Source: CBFHND01 sp965657085 (GTDB taxonomy: Bacteria > Pseudomonadota > Alphaproteobacteria > Rhodobacterales > Rhodobacteraceae). From it: a DNA stretch of 33,915 nt. Below are positions 24,030 to 31,472 of this stretch, one piece after another (the stretch's first letter is position 1; the number at the start of each line of letters is the position of its first letter). The notes beneath the pieces are model-generated. The model made no database searches, was not told the origin of the DNA, and was given only the letters and a program-made list of their open reading frames with translations. The DNA is taken from the NCBI GenBank assembly GCA_965657085.1, contig CBFHND010000032.1:1-33915 (forward strand), in the 5' to 3' direction. The position numbers were made by a program, and so were the translations under genes.

Positions 24030-24506
24030 CTAGAGACTGCGCATCATGCGCACGCTCGGAAAGGTGATCGCGGCGCCCAAGGGCACTTCAATCAGGCCAA
24101 TGCTGATGAACCCCACGGATTCGTAGAAAGGCACGGCGGTGTGCGTGGACCAGCACTCCATCTGACTGACCCCCGCGCTGCGGGCCGTGTCAAAGCTGTG
24201 CTGCATCAAGCTGCGCGCAATGCCGCGGCGCAGGTGGCGGTCATCCGTGACCAGATGGCGGATGTGGCCCTTGCTTGCGTCCTTGGCATCGGGGGTCCAG
24301 CCGCCCGCACCGAGGATCGCGCCGTCTTCTTCGGCCACGAAGTAGGTGGGACACCCCACCAGTTCGGGCCGCGCACGGCTGATGATGGGCAAGGCAGTGA
24401 CCAGCACCGAAGGCGGATAATCCGCCTTCAGCAACTTTGGATAGGTCCGCGCCAAAAGCGCATCAACGGCCGAAAAATCGGCCTTGGTCGAAGAACGAAT
24501 GATCAT
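24030..24506 (-). CDS. GNAT-family N-acetyltransferase
   Basis: A 158-aa acetyltransferase on the - strand, converging on the DUF1272 gene with two bases between them. The CoA-binding segment IRHLVTDDRHLRRGIARSLM has RRGIA, followed by GVSQMECWSTHTAVPFYESV, with the Tyr often used as general acid (PFYESVGF). The start is ATG 24506, preceded by GAGGT. The substrate is unknown. It follows a 95-aa unknown gene on the same strand with a 54-base gap and may be transcribed with it. Confidence 0.88.
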   Translation of the reverse strand: MIIRSSTKADFSAVDALLARTYPKLLKADYPPSVLVTALPIISRARPELVGCPTYFVAEEDGAILGAGGWTPDAKDASKGHIRHLVTDDRHLRRGIARSLMQHSFDTARSAGVSQMECWSTHTAVPFYESVGFISIGLIEVPLGAAITFPSVRMMRSL

Positions 24507-24560
24507 CTTGATACCTCGGATTGCAACACTGCTGTCTCGGCCCGGATCACCGGACAAGGC

Positions 24561-24848
24561 TCAGGCCTCAGCCGCCACATGCACCAGATCGTACACGTGG
24601 CTGCGACCACCCCTGTAAGACACCCAAGCGCCCTCTGGCGGGCCACTGCCTTGCGCGGCAGCAGGAACACCCCAGGCGACACCGGCCAATTCCACCGTGT
24701 CAGGATCAAAGGCGGCCCACCCAAAGCGGGGGTCCCATTGAATCGTGACGCCCGGCCGGTCCGCCCGGCGATAAACACCCAGCCCATCCTTGCGGAACCG
24801 GTACACCAGACCATCCGATCTGCGGTGCAGTTCAAATTCTTTTTTCAT
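24561..24848 (-). CDS. Unknown 95-aa protein
   Basis: A 95-aa basic-to-neutral protein without a signal peptide or membrane segment. It has GLVYRFRKDGLGVYRRADRP near the N-terminus and DPRFGWAAFDPD, with many aromatic and Gly residues; a beta-rich small domain is likely. GGAGA precedes the ATG by 7 bases, and the coding bias matches the region, so I regard it as real. I do not recognise a family. It follows the rpmG terminator and shares a strand with the GNAT gene. Confidence 0.7.
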   Translation of the reverse strand: MKKEFELHRRSDGLVYRFRKDGLGVYRRADRPGVTIQWDPRFGWAAFDPDTVELAGVAWGVPAAAQGSGPPEGAWVSYRGGRSHVYDLVHVAAEA

Positions 24849-24860
24849 AGGTCTTCTCCC

Positions 24861-24896
24861 AAAACGAAAAAGGCCGCGTCCTTGCGGCGCGGCCTT
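24861..24896 (-). terminator. Intrinsic terminator of rpmG
   Basis: On the - strand, AAGGCCGCG and CGCGGCCTT (24888-24896 and 24870-24878) form a 9-base stem with a 9-base loop, followed by TTTTTCGTTTT. This ends the rpmG transcript. Confidence 0.9.
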
Positions 24897-24919
24897 GTCG
24901 AAAACACTTTGGAGGGATC

Positions 24920-25087
24920 TTACTTGATCTTGCCTTCCTTGTATTCAACGTGCTTGCGCGCCACAGGGTCGTACTTGCGTACCACCATCTTTTCGGTCAT
25001 CGTGCGTGCGTTTTTCTTTGTGACATAGAAATGGCCTGTGCCCGCGGACGAGTTCAGACGGATCTTGATCGTGGTTGGCTTCGCCAT
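24920..25087 (-). CDS. rpmG: 50S ribosomal protein L33
   Basis: A 55-aa large-subunit ribosomal protein (MAKPTTIKIRL, then GTGHFYVTKKN, ending KHVEYKEGKIK). It has no Cys, so it is the zinc-independent L33 type. ATG 25087 with GGAGAAG 6 bases before it fits; the open frame continues upstream but is not part of the gene. A consensus-like promoter lies at 25146-25173 and a terminator follows, so the gene is probably transcribed alone. Confidence 0.97.
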   Translation of the reverse strand: MAKPTTIKIRLNSSAGTGHFYVTKKNARTMTEKMVVRKYDPVARKHVEYKEGKIK

Positions 25088-25145
25088 GTGTCTTCTCCTG
25101 CGGCGCTTGCCCCCGGTGGGGTCGCGCATGAATCCTGAAGCCTGC

Positions 25146-25173
25146 CTTCTAAAGACATGCCGCCCCGAGTCAA
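25146..25173 (-). promoter_or_regulatory. Candidate rpmG promoter
   Basis: On the - strand, TTGACT (25168-25173) and TAGAAG (25146-25151) are spaced by 16 bases and lie about 60 bases before the rpmG start. The TTGACT lies close behind a short ACCGC-TTTT-GCGGT hairpin (25173-25186) that follows rnpB. Confidence 0.55.
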
Positions 25174-25200
25174 CCGCAAAAGCGGTCATTTTCGGCAAGG

Positions 25201-25589
25201 CGCGCGGAAGGCCTGTAAGCCGGATTCTGTCTAGGCAAGCGCACCTGCCCGAGACGGTCATTCATCTCGGCCACGGATTGCCCCGTGGCCTCTAGCTGCC
25301 AACCCGGACCTGCTGGGGCAAAAGCGGCCCCGCCGCTTGCGCGGCACGCGGTCCCTATTTGGCATTGCTCCCGGTGGGGCTTGCCGTGCCGGTCCGGTTG
25401 CCCGTCCCGCGGTGGGCTCTTACCCCACCGTTTCACCCTGACCTGCCCCGAGGGGCGGGCGGTTTCATTTCTGTGGCGCTTTCCCTGGGGTTGCCCCCGC
25501 CGGGCGTTACCCGGCACCGTTGCTTCTTGGAGTCCGGACTTTCCTCTACGCCGCATTTGCGTCGCAGCGACCGTCCGGCCTTCCGCGCG
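25201..25589 (-). ncRNA. rnpB: RNase P RNA
   Basis: The catalytic RNA of RNase P, which removes 5' leaders from tRNA precursors. On the - strand the universal core is present: AGAGGAAAGTCCGGACTCC near the 5' end and AGACAGAATCCGGCTTAC near the 3' end. The ends pair in a 13-base P1 helix, CGCGCGGAAGGCC with GGCCTTCCGCGCG (25577-25589 with 25201-25213), which sets the boundaries; the length is about 389 bases, normal for an alphaproteobacterial type A RNA. A promoter with good boxes lies directly upstream. Open frames on both strands here are not genes. Confidence 0.96.
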
Positions 25590-25595
25590 TCTTGC

Positions 25596-25624
25596 ACATA
25601 GGGTGCGGCACCGGGGCGCGTCAA
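25596..25624 (-). promoter_or_regulatory. rnpB promoter
   Basis: On the - strand, TTGACG (25619-25624) and CTATGT (25596-25601) are separated by exactly 17 bases, and the -10 box ends 6 bases before the 5' end of the RNA. This is a strong sigma-70-type promoter. Confidence 0.8.
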
Positions 25625-25630
25625 TATCAG

Positions 25631-25646
25631 GCCGCACGATTGCGGC
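25631..25646 (-). terminator. Hairpin 3' of the amidase gene
   Basis: GCCGCA-CGAT-TGCGGC forms a perfect 6-base stem, about 50 bases after the amidase stop and just before the rnpB promoter on the - strand. There is no full T run, so termination is uncertain. Confidence 0.4.
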
Positions 25647-25694
25647 ACCTTGGGGAGCCTCCGGCGGGAGTTTATCTGGCAAGATGAAGCAGGA

Positions 25695-26354
25695 TCAGGT
25701 CCACAGGGCCGTATGACCCAAAGGTGTAAAGTCCTCGGACACAAGTGGGCCGGTGGCCGTGGGACGATACCGCAGGCGCACGGCAGCCAGCAGTGCATCG
25801 AAATCGACATCGGCGGTGTATCCGGCAAAGCGGGCAACATTCACGAAGTCTTCAGGCGTCGGATCTTGCGGCCCATCGTCATATCCCGCGCGCGCGGCAA
25901 GTCCCTTGCGGGCCAGCCGCTCCCAGTCAAAAAACGGTCCGGGATCGAATTTGCGGCCCGGCGCCATGTCGGAATGACCGATCACGCCCGACGGCGGGAT
26001 GGTCCAGCGCTGCATGATCTGGGGCAACAGGGCTTCAAGCGTTTGCATCTGCGCCTCGGCAAACGGTCCTGTGCCATCGTTGTCCAACTCAATCCCGATG
26101 GAGCGCGAGTTGATGTCGTCAAAGCCCATCCAGCTGCCTGCGCCCGCATGCCATGCGCGATCCTCCTCGGAAACCATCTGTGTCACCGCGCCACTTGCCG
26201 CGATCAGGTAATGCGCCGACACCTCGAACTGCGGGTCACAAAGCCGCGCGATGGCCGCCTCGGCGCTGTGCATGGCGGTGTAGTGCAGAACGATGAACTG
26301 GGGGCGCAAGCCATCCCGACGCGGCCCGCAATTGGGCGACGGATGTTGATGCAC
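25695..26354 (-). CDS. AmpD-like N-acetylmuramoyl-L-alanine amidase
   Basis: A 219-aa zinc amidase of the Amidase_2 family, which cuts the bond between muramic acid and the peptide of peptidoglycan or of recycled muropeptides. The metal and catalytic motifs are visible: QFIVLHYTAM with the first His, SAHYLIA, RAWHAGAGSW, the central GIELDNDG and GHSDMAPGRKFDPG with the second His and the Asp ligand. There is no signal peptide, so it may be cytoplasmic like AmpD, or its exact start may differ: I chose GTG 26354, and a TTG at 26360 would add two residues. It begins about 10 bases after the excalibur lipoprotein gene, so the two are likely co-transcribed. Confidence 0.9.
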   Translation of the reverse strand: MHQHPSPNCGPRRDGLRPQFIVLHYTAMHSAEAAIARLCDPQFEVSAHYLIAASGAVTQMVSEEDRAWHAGAGSWMGFDDINSRSIGIELDNDGTGPFAEAQMQTLEALLPQIMQRWTIPPSGVIGHSDMAPGRKFDPGPFFDWERLARKGLAARAGYDDGPQDPTPEDFVNVARFAGYTADVDFDALLAAVRLRYRPTATGPLVSEDFTPLGHTALWT

Positions 26355-26365
26355 GCCCAAGCGGT

Positions 26366-27181
26366 TTAGCCGGCTGCTGCCCTGCGGAACGGGGCCGGAT
26401 CCCAGCCACAGGCATAGCCGTCACCATCGGGGTCAAGCCCTTGCCTGTCCCGCTTGGGCCCACCACGGGCGAGGAAATCGATCTGGGCCTCGTCATCCGA
26501 ACTGTAGGTGGCGCAGTTGCGCCGAAACTTGGCCGCGGAATTGAAGCCAATCCGCTGATGCACGCGGGTGCCGACGGGATGGCGTGTGGACAGCGCATAT
26601 TCGACGACGTTGGGGCCGGTTGCACCGGTGCGGCTGGGCAGCGCGGTGGGTTGCACCACCTGGTACTGCGCCCGGTTCTGCGCGATGCGGGCCGCGTCGC
26701 CTTCGATAGACCGGCGCGAAGACACGGCCTCGAAATCGGTCTCGTTCGAGATACCGGGATTGCTGACCGCGAGAGGGGCGGGGTTCGAAGGACTGGCGTT
26801 CACGACACGCTGACCGGAATTGGCCTGTTGTGCGCTGGCATCTTCCTGTGCGGCGGCAACGGCCAGATCCGGGTCAGAACTGTTGGCCACGCGCGCCGCC
26901 TGCTGTGCAGGGGCCGCAGGTGTGGTGGCACCTGTCGGCGCGGGGCGCGCTGGGGCCGTGTTGGCCGCCGCAAGCTCTTGCGTGCCCACGGTGGGCGCTG
27001 TCGGAACCGGCTGAGCGGCCCCTTGCAAGGCCGCATCCCGCGTGCGCTGCGCCTCGATGGAATTGTCAAAGCCAACACCGCGGCCCGGGTCCACGACCCC
27101 GGCCCCGCTGTCGGGTATGGCCGGTTGGCACGCGGCCAAAGCGCCCAGCGCCCCGGCCATCAGGAAGTATCGAATGGTCAT
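26366..27181 (-). CDS. Lipoprotein with C-terminal excalibur-like motif
   Basis: A 271-aa secreted lipoprotein. The signal sequence ends in the lipobox LGALAAC, with the Cys becoming the lipidated residue 1 of the mature protein. Residues about 30-170 are Ala/Pro/Thr/Gln-rich low-complexity linker. The last 60 residues contain the excalibur-like calcium-binding pattern DPDGDGYACGWDPAPFR, preceded by RNCATYSSDDEAQIDFLARG. Excalibur domains are found on extracellular proteins, often beside nucleases or wall enzymes; none is fused here. ATG 27181 is chosen because the upstream frame is not signal-like. The AmpD-like amidase follows, which suggests a cell-envelope role. Confidence 0.82.
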   Translation of the reverse strand: MTIRYFLMAGALGALAACQPAIPDSGAGVVDPGRGVGFDNSIEAQRTRDAALQGAAQPVPTAPTVGTQELAAANTAPARPAPTGATTPAAPAQQAARVANSSDPDLAVAAAQEDASAQQANSGQRVVNASPSNPAPLAVSNPGISNETDFEAVSSRRSIEGDAARIAQNRAQYQVVQPTALPSRTGATGPNVVEYALSTRHPVGTRVHQRIGFNSAAKFRRNCATYSSDDEAQIDFLARGGPKRDRQGLDPDGDGYACGWDPAPFRRAAAG

Positions 27182-27227
27182 GTCTGCCCTATCTCTTGGA
27201 TCTGCGTCCGTTGGATTTCGGGCAGTG

Positions 27228-28715
27228 TTACCACCATTTTCCGGGTTTTGCCACAAATCCGGCAGCCTGTTCGAGCGCATAGGCGGAAGACAGCAAATCC
27301 GCCTCTTCCCAGGGGCGACCGATCAGCTGCAGGCCCAAGGGCAAGCCCTGCGCGTCCACGCCCGCAGGCACCGCGATGCCGGGCAGTCCGGCCATGTTGA
27401 CCGTGACCGTGAACACGTCATTGAGATACATCTGCACCGGATCGGCATCGATCATCTCGCCCAGGCCGAAAGCCGACGAAGGCGTGGCCGGTGTCAGGAT
27501 CGCGTCGACGCCCGTGGCGAACACATCTTCGAAGTCTTTCTTGATCAGTGTCCGCACCCGGCGCGCGCGGTTGTAATAGGCATCATAGAACCCTGCCGAC
27601 AGGACATAGGTGCCGATCATCACACGGCGCTGCACCTCGGCGCCGAAACCCTCGGCGCGGGTTTTCTCGTACATTTCGGTGATGCCGTCGCCCTGATCCA
27701 GCGTGGCGCGGTGACCATAACGCACCCCGTCATAACGTGCGAGGTTCGACGATGCTTCGGCCGGTGCCACGACGTAGTAGGCAGGCAGCGCGTATTTGGT
27801 GTGCGGCAGTGAAATATCGACCATCTCGGCGCCCGCGTCGCGCAGCATATCCGCGCCTTCGCTCCAGAGCTTTTCGATCTCGGCAGGCATCCCGTCCATA
27901 CGGTATTCGCGGGGGATGCCGATTTTCTTGCCGCGCACGTCGCCTGTCAGCGCCGCCTCGAAATTGGGAACGGGCAGATCGGCGCTGGTGCTGTCCTTGG
28001 GGTCGTGGCCGCACATCGCTTCAAGCATGATGGCCGCGTCGCGTACCGTTTTTGTCATCGGCCCCGCCTGATCGAGGCTGGAGGCAAAGGCCACCACGCC
28101 CCAGCGCGAACAGCGCCCGTAGGTCGGCTTGATCCCCACGATGCCGGTAAAGGCCGCGGGCTGGCGGATGGATCCGCCGGTGTCGGTGCCGGTCGCCGCA
28201 AGGCACAGGTCTGCTGCCACGGCAGAAGCCGAACCACCCGAAGACCCACCGGGGGTCAGGGGTGTATCATCGTTTCCGCGCCGCCACGGGTTGACCGCGT
28301 TGCCGTAAACAGATGTCTCGTTGGACGAACCCATGGCGAATTCGTCCATGTTGAGCTTGCCCAGCATCACGGCACCCGCGCTTTTCAGCTGTGCGGTGAT
28401 CGTGGATTCGTATTGCGGCTTGAACCCTTCGAGGATGCGGCTGGCCGCCTGGCTTGGCACACCTTCGGTGCAGAACAGATCCTTGATGCCGATGGGCAGG
28501 CCGCACATGGCGGGCGCGTCACCTGCAGCAATCCGCTTGTCCGCCTCGGCCGCGCGGTCCATCGCGATCTCGGGGGTCTTGTGCACAAAGGTGTTGAGCG
28601 CATCCGCCCCGTCGATGGCTTTCAGGCAGGCTTCGGTCAATTCGCGAGAGGTGGTGTCACCGGCGCGCAGGGCATCACGTGCCTCGGCCAAAGTCAGTGT
28701 GTTCAGATCCGCCAT
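27228..28715 (-). CDS. gatA: Glutamyl-tRNA(Gln)/aspartyl-tRNA(Asn) amidotransferase subunit A
   Basis: A 495-aa amidase subunit that releases ammonia from glutamine for conversion of Glu-tRNA(Gln) to Gln-tRNA(Gln), and where needed Asp-tRNA(Asn) to Asn-tRNA(Asn). The amidase signature carries the Ser-cis-Ser-Lys triad: PIGIKDLFCTEG with the Lys, then GSSGGSASAVAADLCLAATG and GTDTGGSIRQPA. The N-terminus MADLNTLTLAEAR fits GatA. ATG 28715 overlaps the gatC stop as TGATG; a GTG at 28718 is possible but less likely. gatB is not in the window. It is read with gatC as one unit. Confidence 0.96.
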   Translation of the reverse strand: MADLNTLTLAEARDALRAGDTTSRELTEACLKAIDGADALNTFVHKTPEIAMDRAAEADKRIAAGDAPAMCGLPIGIKDLFCTEGVPSQAASRILEGFKPQYESTITAQLKSAGAVMLGKLNMDEFAMGSSNETSVYGNAVNPWRRGNDDTPLTPGGSSGGSASAVAADLCLAATGTDTGGSIRQPAAFTGIVGIKPTYGRCSRWGVVAFASSLDQAGPMTKTVRDAAIMLEAMCGHDPKDSTSADLPVPNFEAALTGDVRGKKIGIPREYRMDGMPAEIEKLWSEGADMLRDAGAEMVDISLPHTKYALPAYYVVAPAEASSNLARYDGVRYGHRATLDQGDGITEMYEKTRAEGFGAEVQRRVMIGTYVLSAGFYDAYYNRARRVRTLIKKDFEDVFATGVDAILTPATPSSAFGLGEMIDADPVQMYLNDVFTVTVNMAGLPGIAVPAGVDAQGLPLGLQLIGRPWEEADLLSSAYALEQAAGFVAKPGKWW

Positions 28716-29002
28716 CACTCAACCACCTTGGGAACTGCAAAGAAACCTTCACGCGCGTCAGGGGCGTTGGCCAGCACCTTGTCCTGCTGGTCGCCGTCGG
28801 TCACCACATCGGCACGCCGCTTGAGACGCTGCGGTGTTACCGATGTCATCGGCTCGACCCCGTCCACGTCCACCTCGCCCAGTTGTTCGATAAAGCCGAG
28901 GATCGTGTTGAATTCTTCGGCCAGCGCCGGAAGCGCGTCCTCTTCAACCTTGATACGGGCCAGTTTCGCCACCCGTGCGGCGGTGCTTTGGTCAATCGAC
29001 AT
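28715..29002 (-). CDS. gatC: Glutamyl-tRNA(Gln)/aspartyl-tRNA(Asn) amidotransferase subunit C
   Basis: A 95-aa subunit that holds GatA to GatB in the amidotransferase. It starts with MSIDQSTAARVAKLARI and has the family motif FNTILGFIEQLGEVDVDGVE and the C-terminal GFFAVPKVVE. ATG 29002 is preferred because the upstream open frame is not GatC-like; GGGAT precedes it. The stop overlaps the gatA start by one base. It is divergent from the VOC gene across a 133-base gap. Confidence 0.96.
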   Translation of the reverse strand: MSIDQSTAARVAKLARIKVEEDALPALAEEFNTILGFIEQLGEVDVDGVEPMTSVTPQRLKRRADVVTDGDQQDKVLANAPDAREGFFAVPKVVE

Positions 29003-29135
29003 GGGGCATCCCTTTTCGCGTAGTGCGCCCGCTTTACCGCCCTGCCCCGCGCCCTGCAAGGCCTGCGGCACCGCCCCCTTGCCCAAAGCGGCGATATGCG
29101 GAACTCTTGGGCGATCCCAGCCTGAAAGGTGGCCC

Positions 29136-29543
29136 ATGAAACTGACCCTGCATCACATCAACCTCGCCACCGAAGACGTGGGCCGTATGGACGCGTTCTA
29201 CCGAGACGTGCTGGGCCTGAAAACCGAGGACGAAGGCCTGCCTACGCTGGAGAAAAAGCAAGGCTATGCGGGCGACGTCAGTTTCGTGACCGATGGGGCG
29301 ATCCAGATGCATCTGGCCCAAAAGGATGTGCTGGCGGGGTTCAACTCCGGCCAGACGGTCAACCCTGTCAGTCATGGGCATATCGCCTACCGCACCGACG
29401 ACATCGCCGCCTTCAAAGCGCATCTGGAGGCGCAAGGCATTCCCTATTCGGATTGGGGCAACAGGGCCGTTGCGGGCTGGCACCAGATTTTCTTTTATGA
29501 TCCCGACGGCAACGTGATCGAAGTGCATCAGGCCGAGACGTGA
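29136..29543 (+). CDS. VOC (glyoxalase/bleomycin-resistance) family protein
   Basis: A 135-aa single-domain protein of the vicinal-oxygen-chelate fold, with beta-alpha-beta repeats at LTLHHINLATEDVGRMDAFY and GHIAYRTDDIAAFKAHLEA. Likely metal ligands are His in LHHINLA, His in IQMHLAQK and Glu in GNVIEVHQA. Members range from glyoxalase and dioxygenase to antibiotic-binding proteins, so the function is open. The 3' end overlaps the convergent ceramidase-family gene by 16 bases. Confidence 0.9.
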   Translation: MKLTLHHINLATEDVGRMDAFYRDVLGLKTEDEGLPTLEKKQGYAGDVSFVTDGAIQMHLAQKDVLAGFNSGQTVNPVSHGHIAYRTDDIAAFKAHLEAQGIPYSDWGNRAVAGWHQIFFYDPDGNVIEVHQAET

Positions 29544-30166
29544 CGGCGGTACACCTCGATCATCCAGCCCAGCATCACCGCGTTGAGGCAATGCCAGCCG
29601 ATATGTGTTCCGATGGGAAAGACGTCGCAGAGCGCCGCGTCGAGAGACCGGATCGTAATTGACGGCGATAGAATGGCCGCACCCGTGACCATACCCCGCG
29701 ACGTGGCAGGATACTTTCGCCACCCGAAGGCCGCGTAGATCACCAACAACAGAGGCACCGTCCAGTAGAAATTGGAGATCGCCAGAAACGGGATACGGTC
29801 CAGAACCGGAACCACCGCATAGGCATAGGGCGCAAAAAGCAGTGTCCCCAGCAAGGCGCCCCACCACGGCAGGCCAACAACATCGCGGTTCACGAGGAAC
29901 AGATAGGTCAGGATGAAAACGCCGATGGGCACGACATCCGCCGTGGCCGCCCAAACCGTGGCATGGGTGTGAAACAGGAAACTGCCGACACCGATGCCGA
30001 ACACTATGACACAGAGCACACGCGCCGCGACGATCCCCTCGCACCGGCGCCACATCCAGATCGCCGCAATCAGAAACGCGGCATTTGTCACCGCGTTCAA
30101 AGGCTCGGACCAATAGGAAAAGTCCGTGCGTTCGCAATAGCTGTCGATCTGTCTGAACCAGTCCAT
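29528..30166 (-). CDS. Ceramidase-family integral membrane protein (CREST-like)
   Basis: A 212-aa inner-membrane protein with six to seven hydrophobic segments. It shows the alkaline-ceramidase motifs of the CREST superfamily: Glu in YWSEPLNAVTNAAF, Ser and His in GSFLFHTHATVWA, Asp in ATADVVPIG and two His spaced by four in GTHIGWHCLNAV, consistent with an intramembrane zinc hydrolase. In eukaryotes such proteins cleave ceramide; a bacterial member more likely acts on another amide lipid or has an unknown role. ATG 30166 starts MDWFRQIDSYC. It converges on the VOC gene with a 16-base overlap and is divergent from the UPF0173 gene. Confidence 0.87.
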   Translation of the reverse strand: MDWFRQIDSYCERTDFSYWSEPLNAVTNAAFLIAAIWMWRRCEGIVAARVLCVIVFGIGVGSFLFHTHATVWAATADVVPIGVFILTYLFLVNRDVVGLPWWGALLGTLLFAPYAYAVVPVLDRIPFLAISNFYWTVPLLLVIYAAFGWRKYPATSRGMVTGAAILSPSITIRSLDAALCDVFPIGTHIGWHCLNAVMLGWMIEVYRRHVSA

Positions 30167-30263
30167 CGGATGCCCGTTGTCTGCGGTTGGCAAAAAATGA
30201 CCCGTGAAAGGCTTCAACGGGCGAAAATTTGGGCTACCATCAGGCGCAAAGGGAGAGAGATCA

Positions 30264-30956
30264 ATGAATATCATCTGGCTTGGACACGGATCGTTCCGGA
30301 TCGAAATCGAGGATCAGGTTTTGCTGATCGACCCCTGGCTGAATGGCAATCCGATGCTGGAGCAAAGCCAGCATAAGGCGGCCATCGCGGGGGCAACAGA
30401 TATCTTCGTCACCCATGGGCACTTCGACCATATCGCCGACGTGCCTGCGATTTCATCCAAGACCGGCGCGCCGGTCAGCGGCATGTACGAATTGGCACAA
30501 TTCCTGCATGAACAGGGCGCGGTCGAAGGCGACGCCTTCAACATCGGCGGCACCGTGACACGCGGAGGCGTGGGCATTTCGATGGTGCCTGCCAGCCATT
30601 CGTCCACCGCGATGGCGGGTGACACGCGCCGCTACATGGGGCAGGAAAGCGGTTTCATTGTCCGCGGCGAAGGCCACAACATCTATGTTTCGGGCGACAC
30701 GGGGATCATGGCCGACATGGACTGGATCGGGGACCACTACAAACCCGACATCGGCATCCTGTCGGCGGGGGGCTATTTCACCATGGACATGGCGGGGGCG
30801 GCTTACGCGGCGAAGCGGTATTTCAACTTCGACACTGTGATCCCCTGCCACTACCGCACCTTTCCCCTGTTGGAACAGGATGCCAAGGTGCTGGCCGATG
30901 GGTTGCCGGGGGTGAATGTGATCGAGCCTGAGGTGATGCAGCCCATCACGCTCTGA
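30264..30956 (+). CDS. UPF0173 metal-dependent hydrolase (metallo-beta-lactamase fold)
   Basis: A 230-aa cytoplasmic hydrolase of unknown substrate with the metallo-beta-lactamase fold. It starts MNIIWLGHGSFRIE and has the binuclear-site motif VTHGHFDHIAD, VPASHSST with the next His, and VSGDTGIMADM with the conserved Asp, ending in VIPCHYRTFP with the last metal His. GGGAGAGA lies 5 bases before ATG 30264. UPF0173 proteins are widespread and lack a firm role. It converges on tadA with three bases between them. Confidence 0.92.
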   Translation: MNIIWLGHGSFRIEIEDQVLLIDPWLNGNPMLEQSQHKAAIAGATDIFVTHGHFDHIADVPAISSKTGAPVSGMYELAQFLHEQGAVEGDAFNIGGTVTRGGVGISMVPASHSSTAMAGDTRRYMGQESGFIVRGEGHNIYVSGDTGIMADMDWIGDHYKPDIGILSAGGYFTMDMAGAAYAAKRYFNFDTVIPCHYRTFPLLEQDAKVLADGLPGVNVIEPEVMQPITL

Positions 30957-30959
30957 CCC

Positions 30960-31409
30960 CTAGCGCCGGGCGGCAAAGAACGCTTTCAACAGCGCCTCGG
31001 ATTCAGGGGCGGAGATGCCATCGTAAACGTCAGGGCAGTGGTGGCTCTGGCTTTGGGCAAAAATGCGCGCGCCCTGTGCCACGCCGCCGGATTTCGGGTC
31101 GGCGGCGCCATAGTACAGCCGCGCGATCCGTGCCGCGGCGATGGCGGCGGCACACATCGCGCAAGGTTCCAAGGTGACATAGAGGTCATGACCGCCCAGA
31201 CGTTCCGACCCGGCGGCGGCGCAGGCGGCGCGAATGGCCAGAACCTCGGCATGGGCCGTGGGGTCGTTGAGTTCACGGGTGCGGTTGCCTTCCGCCGCCA
31301 CGACTTGTCCCTGCGGATCGACAAGGACAGCCCCCACCGGGATTTCCCCCCGCGCGCCCGCCGCGCGCGCCGCCTCAAGCGCCTGATCCATGAACGACCG
31401 AAATGTCAT
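30960..31409 (-). CDS. tadA: tRNA-specific adenosine deaminase
   Basis: A 149-aa zinc enzyme that converts A34 of tRNA(Arg)ACG to inosine, allowing it to read three codons. The zinc and catalytic motif is PTAHAEVLAI, with His53 ligand and Glu55 catalytic, and the second ligand pair is LEPCAMCAAA with Cys83 and Cys86. The C-terminal ...ESEALLKAFFAARR is the usual helix. ATG 31409 begins MTFRSFMDQAL; an internal ATG for MDQAL is also possible. The gene is divergent from the pseudouridine synthase across 63 bases. Confidence 0.95.
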   Translation of the reverse strand: MTFRSFMDQALEAARAAGARGEIPVGAVLVDPQGQVVAAEGNRTRELNDPTAHAEVLAIRAACAAAGSERLGGHDLYVTLEPCAMCAAAIAAARIARLYYGAADPKSGGVAQGARIFAQSQSHHCPDVYDGISAPESEALLKAFFAARR

Positions 31410-31472
31410 GCCTTGTCCTGCCACCATCAGACCCGCTTTCGCAAGCCGCTCTTTTGCTCTATGCCCCGGCAC

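Noticed and set aside
25201..25589. Several open frames on both strands within rnpB
   Set aside because: The region is RNase P RNA by its conserved core and P1 pairing; the frames show no protein family.
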